Of a DNA stretch of 64,000 bases, positions 1 to 10,848 are shown piece after piece; the stretch's first letter is position 1; every line of letters starts with the position of its first letter. Origin of the DNA: an uncultured Pseudomonadota bacterium (lineage in GTDB: Bacteria > Pseudomonadota > Gammaproteobacteria > Steroidobacterales > Steroidobacteraceae); NCBI GenBank assembly GCA_903838705.1, contig CAILZL010000033.1:1-64000 (forward strand). Direction: 5' to 3'. The translations under genes were made by a program, and so were the position numbers. The notes beneath the pieces were generated by a model that was not told the DNA's origin, did no database searches, and worked only from the letters and a program-made list of their open reading frames with translations.

Positions 1-945
1 AACAAGTCACAGCAGGATGCATTTCTGCCCTGGGTTGAAGATGGCACATTCGTGTTCATCGGTGCAACCACAGAGAATCCATCATTCGAACTTAATAACG
101 CGCTCCTGTCCCGCGCACGGGTATATGTACTACGTTCATTAAATGAGGCAAATCTTTTCAGACTGTTGCAGCGAGCTCTGCGACTCGAATCTGCAAATTA
201 TGCGGTGGCATCGGGAGCTTTATCCCTGATTGCCAAGGCTGCAGATGGCGATGGTCGACGTGCGGTTAACATGCTTGAGCTTGCACTGGATCTGGCAAGC
301 AGCGAGACACCACCGGAAATAACGCTGCAGATTGCCCAGGAAGTCGCTTCTGGCACATTGAGGAGATTCGATAACAAGGGCGATGCCTTCTATGATCAGA
401 TTTCTGCTCTGCATAAATCTGTGCGTGGCAGCGATCCGGATGCGGCTCTGTACTGGCTGTGTCGCATGCTGGATGGTGGTTGTGATCCACGTTATATCCT
501 GCGTCGTGTACTGCGAATGGCGTCTGAAGATATCGGCAATGCTGACCCGCGCGCCCTGACACTGGCGCTTGAAGCATGTGAAGTCTATGAACGGCTTGGC
601 AGCCCTGAGGGTGAGCTGGCCATAGCACAGGCCGTGGTATTTCTATCCTGCGTCGCCAAGAGCAATGCCGTATATGTGGCATTCAATGAAGCCATGCAGG
701 ATGCGCGAACGTCAGGATCTCTGGATGTGCCCATGCATCTGCGCAACGCACCCACAAGGCTGATGAAGCAGCTGGGACATGGTCAAGGCTACCGGTATGC
801 ACATGATGAGCCCGAAGCTCACGCTGCGGGTGAGCATTACTTTCCCGAGTCCATGACTGCGCGCCATTATTACCGCCCCGTACCGCGTGGTCTGGAAATC
901 AGGATTGCAGAGACACTGGAAAGATTGCGAGGCAGAAAGCCCTAG
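1..945 (+). CDS. rarA: Replication-associated recombination protein A, 3' part (5' end outside window)
   Basis: AAA+ ATPase of the RarA/MgsA/WRNIP1 family, acting at stalled replication forks. The frame is open from base 1, so about 314 C-terminal residues are visible and the Walker A/B part lies upstream. The first visible residues carry the sensor-like block FIGATTENPSFELNNALLSR, with the SRAR arginine-finger region just after it, typical of clamp-loader-like AAA+ proteins. The rest matches the helical tetramerisation/C-terminal domain, including ASEDIGNADPRAL and a YRYAHDEPEAHAAGEHYFP-like tail seen in RarA. serS follows on the same strand, as in many gammaproteobacteria. Family assignment is secure; only the start is missing. 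Confidence 0.95.
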   Translation, partial: NKSQQDAFLPWVEDGTFVFIGATTENPSFELNNALLSRARVYVLRSLNEANLFRLLQRALRLESANYAVASGALSLIAKAADGDGRRAVNMLELALDLASSETPPEITLQIAQEVASGTLRRFDNKGDAFYDQISALHKSVRGSDPDAALYWLCRMLDGGCDPRYILRRVLRMASEDIGNADPRALTLALEACEVYERLGSPEGELAIAQAVVFLSCVAKSNAVYVAFNEAMQDARTSGSLDVPMHLRNAPTRLMKQLGHGQGYRYAHDEPEAHAAGEHYFPESMTARHYYRPVPRGLEIRIAETLERLRGRKP

Positions 946-984
946 ACGACGATCTGGTATCACCTGACCTGAGCCATTTGTATA

Positions 985-2313
<1,329 letters not shown>

Positions 2314-2411
2314 TTCTGAAGGCTTCTTTTGTAATTCAGCTCTTAATAATTTCTTTATAAGCAATTGATTAATATAAGTTGATATCAGTTACTCGATTTG
2401 CAGCCAATGGC

Positions 2412-3206
2412 ATGATCAGCCTGATGACCGATTTTGGTCTCAGTGATCCTTACGTTGGCGTCATGAAGGCAGCCATCCTGAATCGCCACCCAGCAGCGAG
2501 ATTGGTTGACCTGACGCATTCAATACCCGCCTTCCAGGTCCACGAAGCCGGTTTCTGGCTGGACAGATGCTGGCGCTATTTTCCGGTTGGTACCGTCCAC
2601 CTGACAGTGGTTGACCCGGGCGTGGGTACGCAGCGCGGAATGGTGTTACTGGAAACCGGTGGTCAGCTGTTTGTTGCACCGGACAATGGCTTGCTGCATG
2701 CGGTCTGGCATTCCCGGGCCGCTTCCGAAACGTGCTGCTGGCGTACATTCAACCTCACGGATCTCGCCGATTTAAACCTCCCTCAACCCAGCCATACCTT
2801 TCATGGGCGGGATATTTTTGCCCCACTGGCAGCAGAGCTATCGGCAGGGCGGATAGCGCCTGAGTCAATCGGTAATCTGACACAGCCACCGGTACCGGTG
2901 GCCTTATATCCGCGCACTTCCGGACAGATTGTGAGCATCGATCATTTCGGTAATCTGCTGACAGATCTGCATGCCAGCATTTTGAACCAATTCAGCCAAC
3001 CCGCTCTACGCTTTCGTGATCGACAGATTCCCCTGTTGCCCACCTACGCAATGACCCAACCCGGCAAGTTGCTGGCACTGGTCAACTCCTGGGGTTCGCT
3101 GGAAATCGCCTTGGCACAGGGCAACGCCCAACTACAGCTGGCAGCTCAAAAAGGGGAAATCGTGTCAGTAGTGGAATTGGATCTTTCGAACAAAATTTCC
3201 ACATAA
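2412..3206 (+). CDS. SAM hydrolase / SAM hydroxide adenosyltransferase (DUF62 family)
   Basis: Member of the DUF62/fluorinase-like family, which splits S-adenosylmethionine into adenosine and methionine. The N-terminal block LMTDFGLSDPYVGVMKA, the VDPGVGT loop, VAPDNGLL, GRDIFAPLAAEL and the C-terminal IDHFGNLLTD are the conserved family motifs. I place the start at ATG 2412 (MISLMTDFG), matching family N-termini and giving 264 residues. An in-frame TTG at 2379 would add 11 residues with no family match. It stands alone between serS and a small gene. The physiological role of this family in bacteria is poorly settled. Confidence 0.85.
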   Translation: MISLMTDFGLSDPYVGVMKAAILNRHPAARLVDLTHSIPAFQVHEAGFWLDRCWRYFPVGTVHLTVVDPGVGTQRGMVLLETGGQLFVAPDNGLLHAVWHSRAASETCCWRTFNLTDLADLNLPQPSHTFHGRDIFAPLAAELSAGRIAPESIGNLTQPPVPVALYPRTSGQIVSIDHFGNLLTDLHASILNQFSQPALRFRDRQIPLLPTYAMTQPGKLLALVNSWGSLEIALAQGNAQLQLAAQKGEIVSVVELDLSNKIST

Positions 3207-3231
3207 GCCGCCATCGAATCTGTCGCAGGCA

Positions 3232-3259
3232 TTGAAAACCGCGCTGCATCGTATATAGT
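3232..3259 (+). promoter_or_regulatory. Sigma70-type promoter for the small gene at 3328
   Basis: TTGAAA (-35, 3232-3237), 16-bp spacer, TATAGT (-10, 3254-3259). Transcription would begin near 3266, which fits a GTG start at 3328 and argues against the upstream ATG at 3271. Confidence 0.55.
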
Positions 3260-3327
3260 CCGCGCTTTGAATGGTGTCCCGGCACCTGAACTCACTGATT
3301 TACGTGGAATTTCTTAGGAAGCCCAGC

Positions 3328-3543
3328 GTGGAAAGAGACGCAGACCAGTTTGATATAGACGACGATTTCGTCCCGCCTAGCGAAGAAGTTACCGATTACG
3401 ACCGACTAATTGATCGGACGGAACGACGTGCACGGGCCAGCAATACCGTTGTGAAAAAGGGGCCAGCCGCATGGAGCAAGCTGGAGGATGTACTGGCTGA
3501 AAGGCGGTTGCAAAAGGCCTTGCAGGAATTCGATGTAGATTGA
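3328..3543 (+). CDS. Small acidic conserved hypothetical protein
   Basis: 71 residues from GTG 3328, preceded by AGGA at 3316-3319 (8-nt spacing). An upstream in-frame ATG at 3271 has no Shine-Dalgarno and would sit almost at the predicted transcription start. The N-terminal half is very acidic (DADQFDIDDDFVPPSEE). The C-terminus is basic then amphipathic (WSKLEDVLAERRLQKALQEF). This acidic-head, RRLxKxL-tail layout resembles small PA3496-like proteins of gammaproteobacteria, but similarity is by eye only. No membrane segment or signal peptide. Function unknown. Confidence 0.6.
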   Translation: MERDADQFDIDDDFVPPSEEVTDYDRLIDRTERRARASNTVVKKGPAAWSKLEDVLAERRLQKALQEFDVD

Positions 3544-3672
3544 CCCCAGTCGTCGAGCTTTGCTTACCCTCCAGTCACATCACTGGCTTGATTCCAGAAC
3601 GGGGCCACAGAGCATGTGTACCCCGTTTTTATTTGTGTGCCGTCACGGTACTGAAAACAACAGGTTTTGCTG

Positions 3673-6279
3673 ATGAATAATTCCGCCCAATCCAAGTCTT
3701 CTCCCGCCACCGCATGGGTAGTTCTGAAGTTTGGTGGCACCAGCGTCTCGTCAGTGAATAACTGGAACAATATTGCCGATATCGTGAAGGCACGTCTGGC
3801 AGAAGGCCTGCAACCGGTTATCGTACATTCCGCAATTTCCAAAATGACCGACAGCCTTGAGCTGCTGCTTTCCAGGGCGATGAAGGGGGATTGGGAGTCA
3901 GCACTGGAAACCATCATCACCCGTCATCGTGATCTTGCACGTGATATGGGGATTGCTATCAGCCCTGAGCTTGAGGAGCAGTTCAGCAAACTCAGACAGA
4001 TTGCTTCCGGTATTGCCCTTGTGGGCGAGGTGAGTGAACGTCTACGTGCGCGTGTGATGGCACAAGGCGAATTGATGGCGACGCGTCTGGGCGCGCTGTT
4101 TCTTGCATCGAAGGGACTGGATGTGCAATGGATAGATGCACGTACTGTACTCAAGTCAGTAGTTCTGAAAAACGCCACCACTCGCGCCAGTTACCTTTCG
4201 GCAACCTGCAATTTTGAACCTGATACCGCATTGCAGGCGCAATGGGCACATCCCGGGCGTGTGGTAATTACGCAGGGCTTCATCGCCAGTGATGCGGCTG
4301 ATGACACGGTGTTGCTGGGTCGCGGCGGGTCAGATACTTCGGGTAGTTATTTCGCAACCAAGCTACAGGCTAAACGTCTTGAAATCTGGACGGATGTGCC
4401 GGGCATGTTCAGTGCCAATCCGCGGGCAATTCCCAATGCCCGTCTGCTGCGTGCGCTGGATTATGATGAAGCTCAGGAAATCGCCAGTGCCGGTGCCAAG
4501 GTTCTGCATCCACGCTGCATCATGCCGGTCAAGCAGCATGGCATCCCTTTATTTGTATATGCCACTCAGACTCCTGATCTTGAAGGCACCATCATCACTG
4601 CACACGGGGGTGAAGGCAAACCTCATGTAAAGGCCGTTACCGTAAAGAATGGTATTACCCTGGTGTCAATGGAAACCGTGGGTATGTGGCACTCAGTAGG
4701 CTTTCTGGCTGATGTGTTTCAAGTGTTCAAGAACCATGGCATGTCAGTGGATCTGGTCTCAACCTCGGAAACCAATGTAACCGTATCACTCGATCCTGCA
4801 GCAAACACGCTTACCCAAGCCGCCGTTGATATGCTGGTTGGTGATCTGTCCCAGCTTTGCAAGGTACAGGTCTTTGGCCCGTGTGCTGCAGTCAGCCTGG
4901 TGGGCAAGCATATCCGCGCCATCCTGCATCGTCTGGGTGATGCTCTGGAGCTGTTTGAAGAACAGAAAATTTATCTGGTAACCCAGGCGGCCAATGATCT
5001 GAATCTGACTTTTGTTCTGGATGAAAATCAGGGAGACCGTCTCGTTGCTCGACTGCACCAGATTACCATTCATGACTCGCCGGACAGTCATGTACTGGGG
5101 CCGACCTGGGAACAGCTGTACGGCCCCAAGCAGGTGGCGGCTGAGCAATCAATGACCTGGTGGCAGCAGAAACAGAACGAGTTGCTGAAGATTTCAAAAC
5201 AGCACGCTGCTGCGTATGTCTATGATCGGGATACCTTGCGTCACCAGGCCCGCGCCATGAATAGCATCAGTGCGATTGATCAGGTGTTCTTTGCCATGAA
5301 GGCCAATCCGCACCCGGAAGTATTGCGGCTGTTTGCTGAAGAAGGGCTGGGCGTCGAATGTGTATCGCGTGGTGAACTGGAGCATGTATTTGCAACGGTA
5401 CCGGCACTGGAGCGCGAGCGTGTTCTGTTCACACCCAATTTTGCAGCCCGGGCTGAATACGAGTTTGCCTTGCAGCAAGGAGTATGGGTTACCCTGGATA
5501 ATCTATACCTGCTGCAATCCTGGCCGGATCTGTTCAAGGGCAGGGAAGTGCTGTTACGTGTGGACACTGGCTATGGTCGTGGTCATCACCATCATGTGCG
5601 TACTGCTGGCACGCATTCAAAGTTCGGCATTCCACTTTCCGACTTTGATGAAGTGATTCAGCTGGTACAGCAGCACGACGTGAAAGTGGTGGGCTTGCAG
5701 GCTCACACCGGTAGCGGCGTATTTACTGTAGAAAATTGGCGCGAGGTTGCGGAAACACTGGCGGCACTGGCTCCTCGTTTCAAGCATATCGAGATTCTGG
5801 ATATCGGCGGTGGTCTGGGTGTGCCTGAAAAACTGGGGCAGCCCGAGTTTGATATTGCCGCACTGTCGGCTCTGCTTGCCGATTTCAAAGCAAAACATCC
5901 AGCTATAAAGTTGTGGATGGAACCTGGTCGTTACCTGGTGGCACAGGCTGGAGTATTGCTGGCACAGGTTACCCAGCGCAAAGGCAAGGGTGAAGTTCAA
6001 TATGTCGGTATCAATACAGGCATGAATTCACTGATTCGCCCGGCTCTGTATGGAGCACATCACGATATTTTCAATCTGAGCCGGCTGAACGAACCGGCAA
6101 CGGAAACCATGAATATCGTCGGCCCGATCTGTGAGTCTGGTGACATGCTGGGTCTGGATCGGTTACTGCCGCCAACACATGAAGGTGATGTGCTGTTGAT
6201 CGCTACTGCCGGAGCGTATGGCCACTCAATGAGTTCGAATTACAATTTGAGAAATCCTGCCGAAGAGTTTCTGATTTAA
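3673..6279 (+). CDS. lysAC: Bifunctional aspartate kinase / diaminopimelate decarboxylase
   Basis: One 868-residue chain joins the first and last enzymes of lysine synthesis from aspartate. Residues about 1-470 are an aspartokinase with the KFGGTSVSS substrate motif near the N-terminus and two ACT-type regulatory segments (VSMETVGMWHSVGFLADVF and onward). Residues about 490-868 are a fold-III PLP decarboxylase: the Schiff-base lysine lies in FFAMKANPHPEVL (about residue 542), the phosphate loop is GGGLGVPEKLG, and CESGDMLG carries the catalytic cysteine of the DAP decarboxylase family. Start ATG 3673 has AGG 8 nt upstream; a TTG two codons earlier is possible. Such fusions are known in Xanthomonadaceae. 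Fusing the committed and final steps suggests joint feedback control (inference). Confidence 0.93.
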   Translation: MNNSAQSKSSPATAWVVLKFGGTSVSSVNNWNNIADIVKARLAEGLQPVIVHSAISKMTDSLELLLSRAMKGDWESALETIITRHRDLARDMGIAISPELEEQFSKLRQIASGIALVGEVSERLRARVMAQGELMATRLGALFLASKGLDVQWIDARTVLKSVVLKNATTRASYLSATCNFEPDTALQAQWAHPGRVVITQGFIASDAADDTVLLGRGGSDTSGSYFATKLQAKRLEIWTDVPGMFSANPRAIPNARLLRALDYDEAQEIASAGAKVLHPRCIMPVKQHGIPLFVYATQTPDLEGTIITAHGGEGKPHVKAVTVKNGITLVSMETVGMWHSVGFLADVFQVFKNHGMSVDLVSTSETNVTVSLDPAANTLTQAAVDMLVGDLSQLCKVQVFGPCAAVSLVGKHIRAILHRLGDALELFEEQKIYLVTQAANDLNLTFVLDENQGDRLVARLHQITIHDSPDSHVLGPTWEQLYGPKQVAAEQSMTWWQQKQNELLKISKQHAAAYVYDRDTLRHQARAMNSISAIDQVFFAMKANPHPEVLRLFAEEGLGVECVSRGELEHVFATVPALERERVLFTPNFAARAEYEFALQQGVWVTLDNLYLLQSWPDLFKGREVLLRVDTGYGRGHHHHVRTAGTHSKFGIPLSDFDEVIQLVQQHDVKVVGLQAHTGSGVFTVENWREVAETLAALAPRFKHIEILDIGGGLGVPEKLGQPEFDIAALSALLADFKAKHPAIKLWMEPGRYLVAQAGVLLAQVTQRKGKGEVQYVGINTGMNSLIRPALYGAHHDIFNLSRLNEPATETMNIVGPICESGDMLGLDRLLPPTHEGDVLLIATAGAYGHSMSSNYNLRNPAEEFLI

Positions 6280-6415
6280 TCTAGGAATAATTGATGATGG
6301 CGCCGAGTGGCCTTACCCGGTAATCTGCCCCTGACAATTGAAAGCGCATGCCCACGAAGGATTCTTGGAAATGCACTGAGCCTCTTTCAGTCTGTGAATG
6401 TATTGGGGGTGATGC

Positions 6416-7285
6416 ATGCAACTCAAAGACTTCCGTGTCAAACCAAAGGCCAGCCTGAATCTGAAGGACTGGCCGACACGCGCGAAACCTGTTTACCACT
6501 CCAATAAACACTATCTCGAGCTCTTGCAGCAACAGATAAGTGAAATGCGCGAGCTGCAAAACCGTCTGTATGCCGACAATCGGCAGGCATTGCTGATCAT
6601 CTTTCAGGCGATGGACGCTGCAGGCAAGGACAGCGCCATCAAGCATGTGATGTCGGGGTTGAACCCGCAAGGGTGTCAGGTTTTCAGTTTCCAGCATCCC
6701 AGCAGTGAAGAACTTGATCACGACTTCCTCTGGCGTACCACGCGTTGCCTGCCTGAACGCGGCAGGATTGGCATATTCAATCGCTCCTATTACGAAGAAG
6801 TGCTGATTCTGCGTGTTCACCCGGAATTGCTAACAGCGCAGGGGGTGGCGAATTCTACTGCGGTGTCAGAAAAATTCTGGGACCAACGCTATCAATCCAT
6901 ACTGGATCTGGAATTACACCTCAGCAGGAACGGAACGCGAGTCATCAAATTCTTTTTGCATCTGTCCAGGGAAGAGCAGCGTCAGCGATTTCTGAGCCGT
7001 ATTGAACAACCTGAGAAGAACTGGAAATTCAGTCTGGATGATCTCAAGGAAAGGGCGTTCTGGAAGCAGTATCAGCAGGCTTATGAAGCATGTATCAGTG
7101 CCACCAGCACGAAAACATCACCCTGGTATGTGGTACCGGCGGACGACAAGGAAAACGCACGACTGATAATAGCCGACATCGTTGTTGATACTCTGCAGGA
7201 AATGAATCCGCAATATCCTGTGCTTGACCCACAGAAGCAAAGAGAGTTGCAGCAGGCAAAAAAACTATTGAGCAAAAAAGAGTAG
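6416..7285 (+). CDS. ppk2: Polyphosphate kinase 2 family protein
   Basis: PPK2-type polyphosphate:nucleotide phosphotransferase, moving phosphate between polyphosphate and AMP/ADP-type nucleotides. 289 residues. The Walker A-like loop is at about residues 65-72 (AMDAAGKDS), with the lid/Walker B region RIGIFNRSYYEEVLILRVH and the FFLHLSREEQRQRFLSRI stretch that marks the single-domain group. The whole reads like class III enzymes, which can phosphorylate both AMP and ADP; class is inference. The start is supported by GGGGGT about 6 nt upstream of ATG 6416. It ends 12 bp from the end of convergent gspN with no clear terminator between. Confidence 0.88.
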   Translation: MQLKDFRVKPKASLNLKDWPTRAKPVYHSNKHYLELLQQQISEMRELQNRLYADNRQALLIIFQAMDAAGKDSAIKHVMSGLNPQGCQVFSFQHPSSEELDHDFLWRTTRCLPERGRIGIFNRSYYEEVLILRVHPELLTAQGVANSTAVSEKFWDQRYQSILDLELHLSRNGTRVIKFFLHLSREEQRQRFLSRIEQPEKNWKFSLDDLKERAFWKQYQQAYEACISATSTKTSPWYVVPADDKENARLIIADIVVDTLQEMNPQYPVLDPQKQRELQQAKKLLSKKE

Positions 7286-7297
7286 AGATAACTGTTA

Positions 7298-8071
7298 TTA
7301 GAAACTGCCGGATATTGAAAATGGACGTCGCCCCTGAGCATCAGCTGCCCCCAGATACTGCATGCCAGAAATAATGCTGGCTGGGGCATTGGCTCGCGGT
7401 GACACTTGCGTGTCCAGCAGATAGTTGCGATCAGTTGCCAGCTTGAGCTGACCTGTAACACCAATACTTGCACCGTCCAGATCTTTGAGGTCACCAATTA
7501 GTGTGGTGTCATTGCTGCCAGAAGCGGGAAAGCTCAGGCGATAGGCGCCTATGTTGCTGGGTTGCTGGGACGGACCTGTCAGGTCAATGACATCCAGAGT
7601 GCCATGCGCTGAGATTGGCCAGTTTCGCTTAAATGACAGTTCGCTAAATTTGGCCTGTGCTGTTCCAGTCCAGCCTCCCGGCAATCCACCATTACCTATC
7701 AAAGTTTGTAAGGGGAGTGATGCGTTGAGCTCGCTGATTTGTAGCGTGCCAAGTATATTCAGAGTAACCCTTCCCTGAGCATAACCATCGCTCTGTTTGA
7801 CACTTACATCGGCTGCCAGCTTGCCGGCAAGCATGGGCAGAAATCGTACCCGCCATTCAATATTACCGAGGTTCAGAACACCAGCGTGAAACCCGGTTAC
7901 CTGACCGTGCCATACGCTGCCGGAACTGCTGTTAACACTGATTCCCCGTGTGGCAAGGTGCTTAATTAATGAACTTGCGGGAATGTTTGCCAGCAGGAAT
8001 AACAGATAGGCAAGAAACAGTACAAACGCCCATTTGATACGCTCTTTGGTGAGCATGGTGGCTTGCATCAT
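7298..8071 (-). CDS. gspN: Type II secretion system protein N
   Basis: Inner-membrane accessory subunit of the type II secretion system. 257 residues: one N-terminal membrane segment (about 14-32, WAFVLFLAYLLFLLANIPAS) followed by a periplasmic beta-rich domain with the GspN pattern GSVWHGQVTGF and IEWRVRFLPMLAGKLAADV. Last gene of the gspG-N operon; its start overlaps the gspM stop by one base. GspN is not universal, and its exact role is unclear. Confidence 0.85.
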   Translation of the reverse strand: MMQATMLTKERIKWAFVLFLAYLLFLLANIPASSLIKHLATRGISVNSSSGSVWHGQVTGFHAGVLNLGNIEWRVRFLPMLAGKLAADVSVKQSDGYAQGRVTLNILGTLQISELNASLPLQTLIGNGGLPGGWTGTAQAKFSELSFKRNWPISAHGTLDVIDLTGPSQQPSNIGAYRLSFPASGSNDTTLIGDLKDLDGASIGVTGQLKLATDRNYLLDTQVSPRANAPASIISGMQYLGAADAQGRRPFSISGSF

Positions 8072-8601
8072 TATCCGCCGTTACGGCCAAGTGAAATGCT
8101 GGCATCAACATGCCCGGGTTGCGGTAATTTTGTGATCTCAGCGTCCTTGATACGGATGCCGTAGGATTTTTGCAGCTGGCCAAGCCAGAGAATAAGGTCG
8201 TCAAAGTTCACGCCTTCCAGACGAACTTTCACACCATTCTGTCCGTCCGGCGTCTGGCCGGTGAGGGCTGCAGATACGTTGCTACCCGTGGCCGAATTGG
8301 CTATCAGCACTACCATTGACTCACCATTAGTGCTGCCGGCTGGCTGAGTGCTGCTCAATGCACTTAACTGACCGGTCATTGCCTTCATCCATGCAAGGTC
8401 CTGCTGTTTATGTGAGATCCGGGCTTTTTGATCACTGACTGCTTTGTACAGAGGCATGAATGCTGCTAAATAGACGGCCGCTGCCACCACCAGAAAGCCG
8501 CAGAACAGGATTAGCATGCGTTCGCGTGATTGCATGGAGGTGAACCTGGTTTTGAGCTTATCAAGCTGCTCCGGAAATCGAACTTTGATATCGGCACTCA
8601 T
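8071..8601 (-). CDS. gspM: Type II secretion system protein M
   Basis: Inner-membrane platform subunit that pairs with GspL. 176 residues, with one membrane helix at about 29-50 (MLILFCGFLVVAAAVYLAAF) after a short charged cytoplasmic tail. A periplasmic ferredoxin-like domain follows, ending ...RIKDAEITKLPQPGHVDASISL, the usual GspM/EpsM C-terminal pattern. Separated from gspL by 2 bp, so translation is probably coupled. Confidence 0.85.
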   Translation of the reverse strand: MSADIKVRFPEQLDKLKTRFTSMQSRERMLILFCGFLVVAAAVYLAAFMPLYKAVSDQKARISHKQQDLAWMKAMTGQLSALSSTQPAGSTNGESMVVLIANSATGSNVSAALTGQTPDGQNGVKVRLEGVNFDDLILWLGQLQKSYGIRIKDAEITKLPQPGHVDASISLGRNGG

Positions 8602-8603
8602 GA

Positions 8604-9857
8604 TCAGGCTCCTGCAGCCGGCTTGAATTGCACTCGTCCTTCAACCTTGGCGTCCTGAGGATCTGCAGTCAGTATCTCAGCTGCGATACCCTGTGTCTGT
8701 GCCTGTTGCCGAATCCTTTCCAGCGCCTCCCTGTCGGGCGCAAGGATGCGCATATCCACATTGCTATCACGATAAATCAATTCCTGAAGCTGCATGCCGG
8801 CATTTGCATTCATTACTTGTGACAGGATGTTCAGGCTGGTCATCAATCCATCCGGTTTATTATTGTTCTGCAATTCTTGCCAGCGGCTTTCAAACGCCAA
8901 GCGTGCCCGGGCGGGCTCGATGGGCGATGCTCCGGGGATGCCCTGGCTGTAGGTGGCCTGTATTTGCTGATCAAGCGCAGCTTCCTGTTTGTGCAATTGC
9001 CACAGCTCAATCCCTTTTGTGAGCAGATGCATACCTATCAAGGCTCCAGTCATCACTGCGGCAAAGCGCCATGGACGCAGGCTGGTAGCCCGTTTGATGC
9101 GTTGTGTGTAGTTTCCCTGTAACAGATTGATGGCGTGACCTTGTATGGCTTGTTGAGCCATCAGAGGCAGCACTCCATCAGGCAATACTTTTATTTCGAG
9201 ATTGGGCGCACGATCACGAACTGAGTCGAGCACTGACTGTTCAGTACCACACTCATCTTCAGCAATGTAAATGGTCACCGGCTTATCAGTGGCTGGTAGC
9301 AATAATGCTAAAGCCTCTGATAAAGGTTCAACGTCCAGAGTATTTACCGGTTCATCATTTTTTCTGGCAGAAACATGTCCCCGGTCAATCAACAGCACAA
9401 TACTGTCAGTGAGTTCAGGCAACAGGCTGGTATCAGCATACAAGGTATCAATCTGCAGCCCCGCTTCATGCAATCCGGCAAGCCAGGCTTGCATGGACTG
9501 GTGCGAAACAACTACCACAGGAGTACCGGGAAGCTTGCTTCGCTTACCAAGCGCAAAGTGCAGGGTATCCACATCGGTAGCAAGCTGATCCTCCAGCGCA
9601 TAGGGAACGATCTGGCTCAGTTTGGTGTTGCCTTTGAGTGCTGGTAATACCGGATTAAGGTGCAGGACATCAGCACCGGGAACCAGAACGATTACCTTGC
9701 GGCCCTGCGCCAGACCAGTTGCATCGCCCAATCTGCCCTGCAACAACGCACCCATACGTGCACCCTGCGTATCAACCAGCAGCCACTGGGCATCTGTTTC
9801 AATGGCAGAAGCCGGATTAATCTTTGCTAACAGACGGATGATCAGCGTTTCTGACAT
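8604..9857 (-). CDS. gspL: Type II secretion system protein L
   Basis: Links the cytoplasmic ATPase GspE to the membrane platform. 417 residues: cytoplasmic actin-like N-terminal domain (about 1-250) with VPGADVLHLNPVLPALKGNTKL and VPYALEDQLATDVDTLHFALG, typical of GspL/EpsL. One membrane helix lies at about 268-290 (FAAVMTGALIGMHLLTKGIELW), followed by a short periplasmic domain. The partner GspE gene is not in this window, so the operon is split or lies outside it. Confidence 0.9.
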   Translation of the reverse strand: MSETLIIRLLAKINPASAIETDAQWLLVDTQGARMGALLQGRLGDATGLAQGRKVIVLVPGADVLHLNPVLPALKGNTKLSQIVPYALEDQLATDVDTLHFALGKRSKLPGTPVVVVSHQSMQAWLAGLHEAGLQIDTLYADTSLLPELTDSIVLLIDRGHVSARKNDEPVNTLDVEPLSEALALLLPATDKPVTIYIAEDECGTEQSVLDSVRDRAPNLEIKVLPDGVLPLMAQQAIQGHAINLLQGNYTQRIKRATSLRPWRFAAVMTGALIGMHLLTKGIELWQLHKQEAALDQQIQATYSQGIPGASPIEPARARLAFESRWQELQNNNKPDGLMTSLNILSQVMNANAGMQLQELIYRDSNVDMRILAPDREALERIRQQAQTQGIAAEILTADPQDAKVEGRVQFKPAAGA

Positions 9858-9873
9858 GATTTGTATTTGTTAC

Positions 9874-10848
9874 TCAGGTGGTACCGAAGCTGCGCTGAAT
9901 GACGCGTACTTTGGTATTGGCGGCATTGCCGAACCGATTCAGGACACTGTACATGGCGAGTTCCGTGGTGCCAATAGTGACCATGATGTTGGCGCGGAAG
10001 TAGCTGCTCGACTCAGCCAGATAATCGGGATGATCGATCAGCAATTTATCGAAGTCCGGATCGCCTTTGAAGTCATTCTTGATTTCAGTAAGTCTTGGAA
10101 AGCAGCCGCCGGCCCGGTTGCTTGCGAAAGTGGAGAGGTTATTACCGAACTGTGATCTTGTAGTTGCAAGGGAATCCAGTACCTCATGAGGGGCAGTGCA
10201 GACATTCAGCGGGGTGCCATTTGGTAACGCAACGACAAATGGTTCGAGCTTGTCAAACATCGCTTTGGTCATACCCACTTCTGACAGCAGTTCTGATGCG
10301 CGGGTGATGGCCATATTGGCAGTCAGATAAGGTGGTGACTGACCGGCATAGACTGAATCCTCAGCACCATCAGGTGTCTCGGCAACGTTGTTGGCATCAA
10401 TCCAGTCGACTGTGATGTTGGCCCAGCGGCGATCAAGTCCGAGAATTTCCAGCAGGCGTTCGAACTGTTTTACAGTGCTGACATTCTTGCTGCCATCCAC
10501 GTTCAGAAGATTGTTCAGATTGAATCTTCCTTGCAAGTCTTCCAGATTTCCCTTGATATCTCCTATACCGTCATCCACCGGCAGTGCAATCGGGGTTGCC
10601 CAGTTTTCTTTATTGGAGTCGATAGTAGACCCTTTGGCGTCTTCAACCAGTGCGTCAGCAGCGAGAGCTTCGGCACCCAGACCCAGTTCATAGGCCTGAT
10701 CCAGTATCTGTACGGTATAAGTGCGCCGCTGATCCATATAGCCTTCGGTAGCTACATTCACTGCCAGAATGGTAGCCAGTGCCACAATCAGAATGGCCAT
10801 GATCAGTGCCACCCCGCGCTCACGTCTGGCAATGTATCCATGCTTCAT
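9874..10848 (-). CDS. gspK: Type II secretion minor pseudopilin K
   Basis: Tip minor pseudopilin capping the pseudopilus with GspI and GspJ. 324 residues, the large size typical of GspK. Short prepilin leader then the hydrophobic helix RGVALIMAILIVALATILAV; unlike the other pseudopilins it lacks the Glu at mature position 5, as known for GspK. The conserved GspK block DLQGRFNLNNLL and the helical insertion NVAETPDGAEDSVYAGQSPPYL are present. The start overlaps the gspJ stop as ATGA. Confidence 0.92.
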   Translation of the reverse strand: MKHGYIARRERGVALIMAILIVALATILAVNVATEGYMDQRRTYTVQILDQAYELGLGAEALAADALVEDAKGSTIDSNKENWATPIALPVDDGIGDIKGNLEDLQGRFNLNNLLNVDGSKNVSTVKQFERLLEILGLDRRWANITVDWIDANNVAETPDGAEDSVYAGQSPPYLTANMAITRASELLSEVGMTKAMFDKLEPFVVALPNGTPLNVCTAPHEVLDSLATTRSQFGNNLSTFASNRAGGCFPRLTEIKNDFKGDPDFDKLLIDHPDYLAESSSYFRANIMVTIGTTELAMYSVLNRFGNAANTKVRVIQRSFGTT

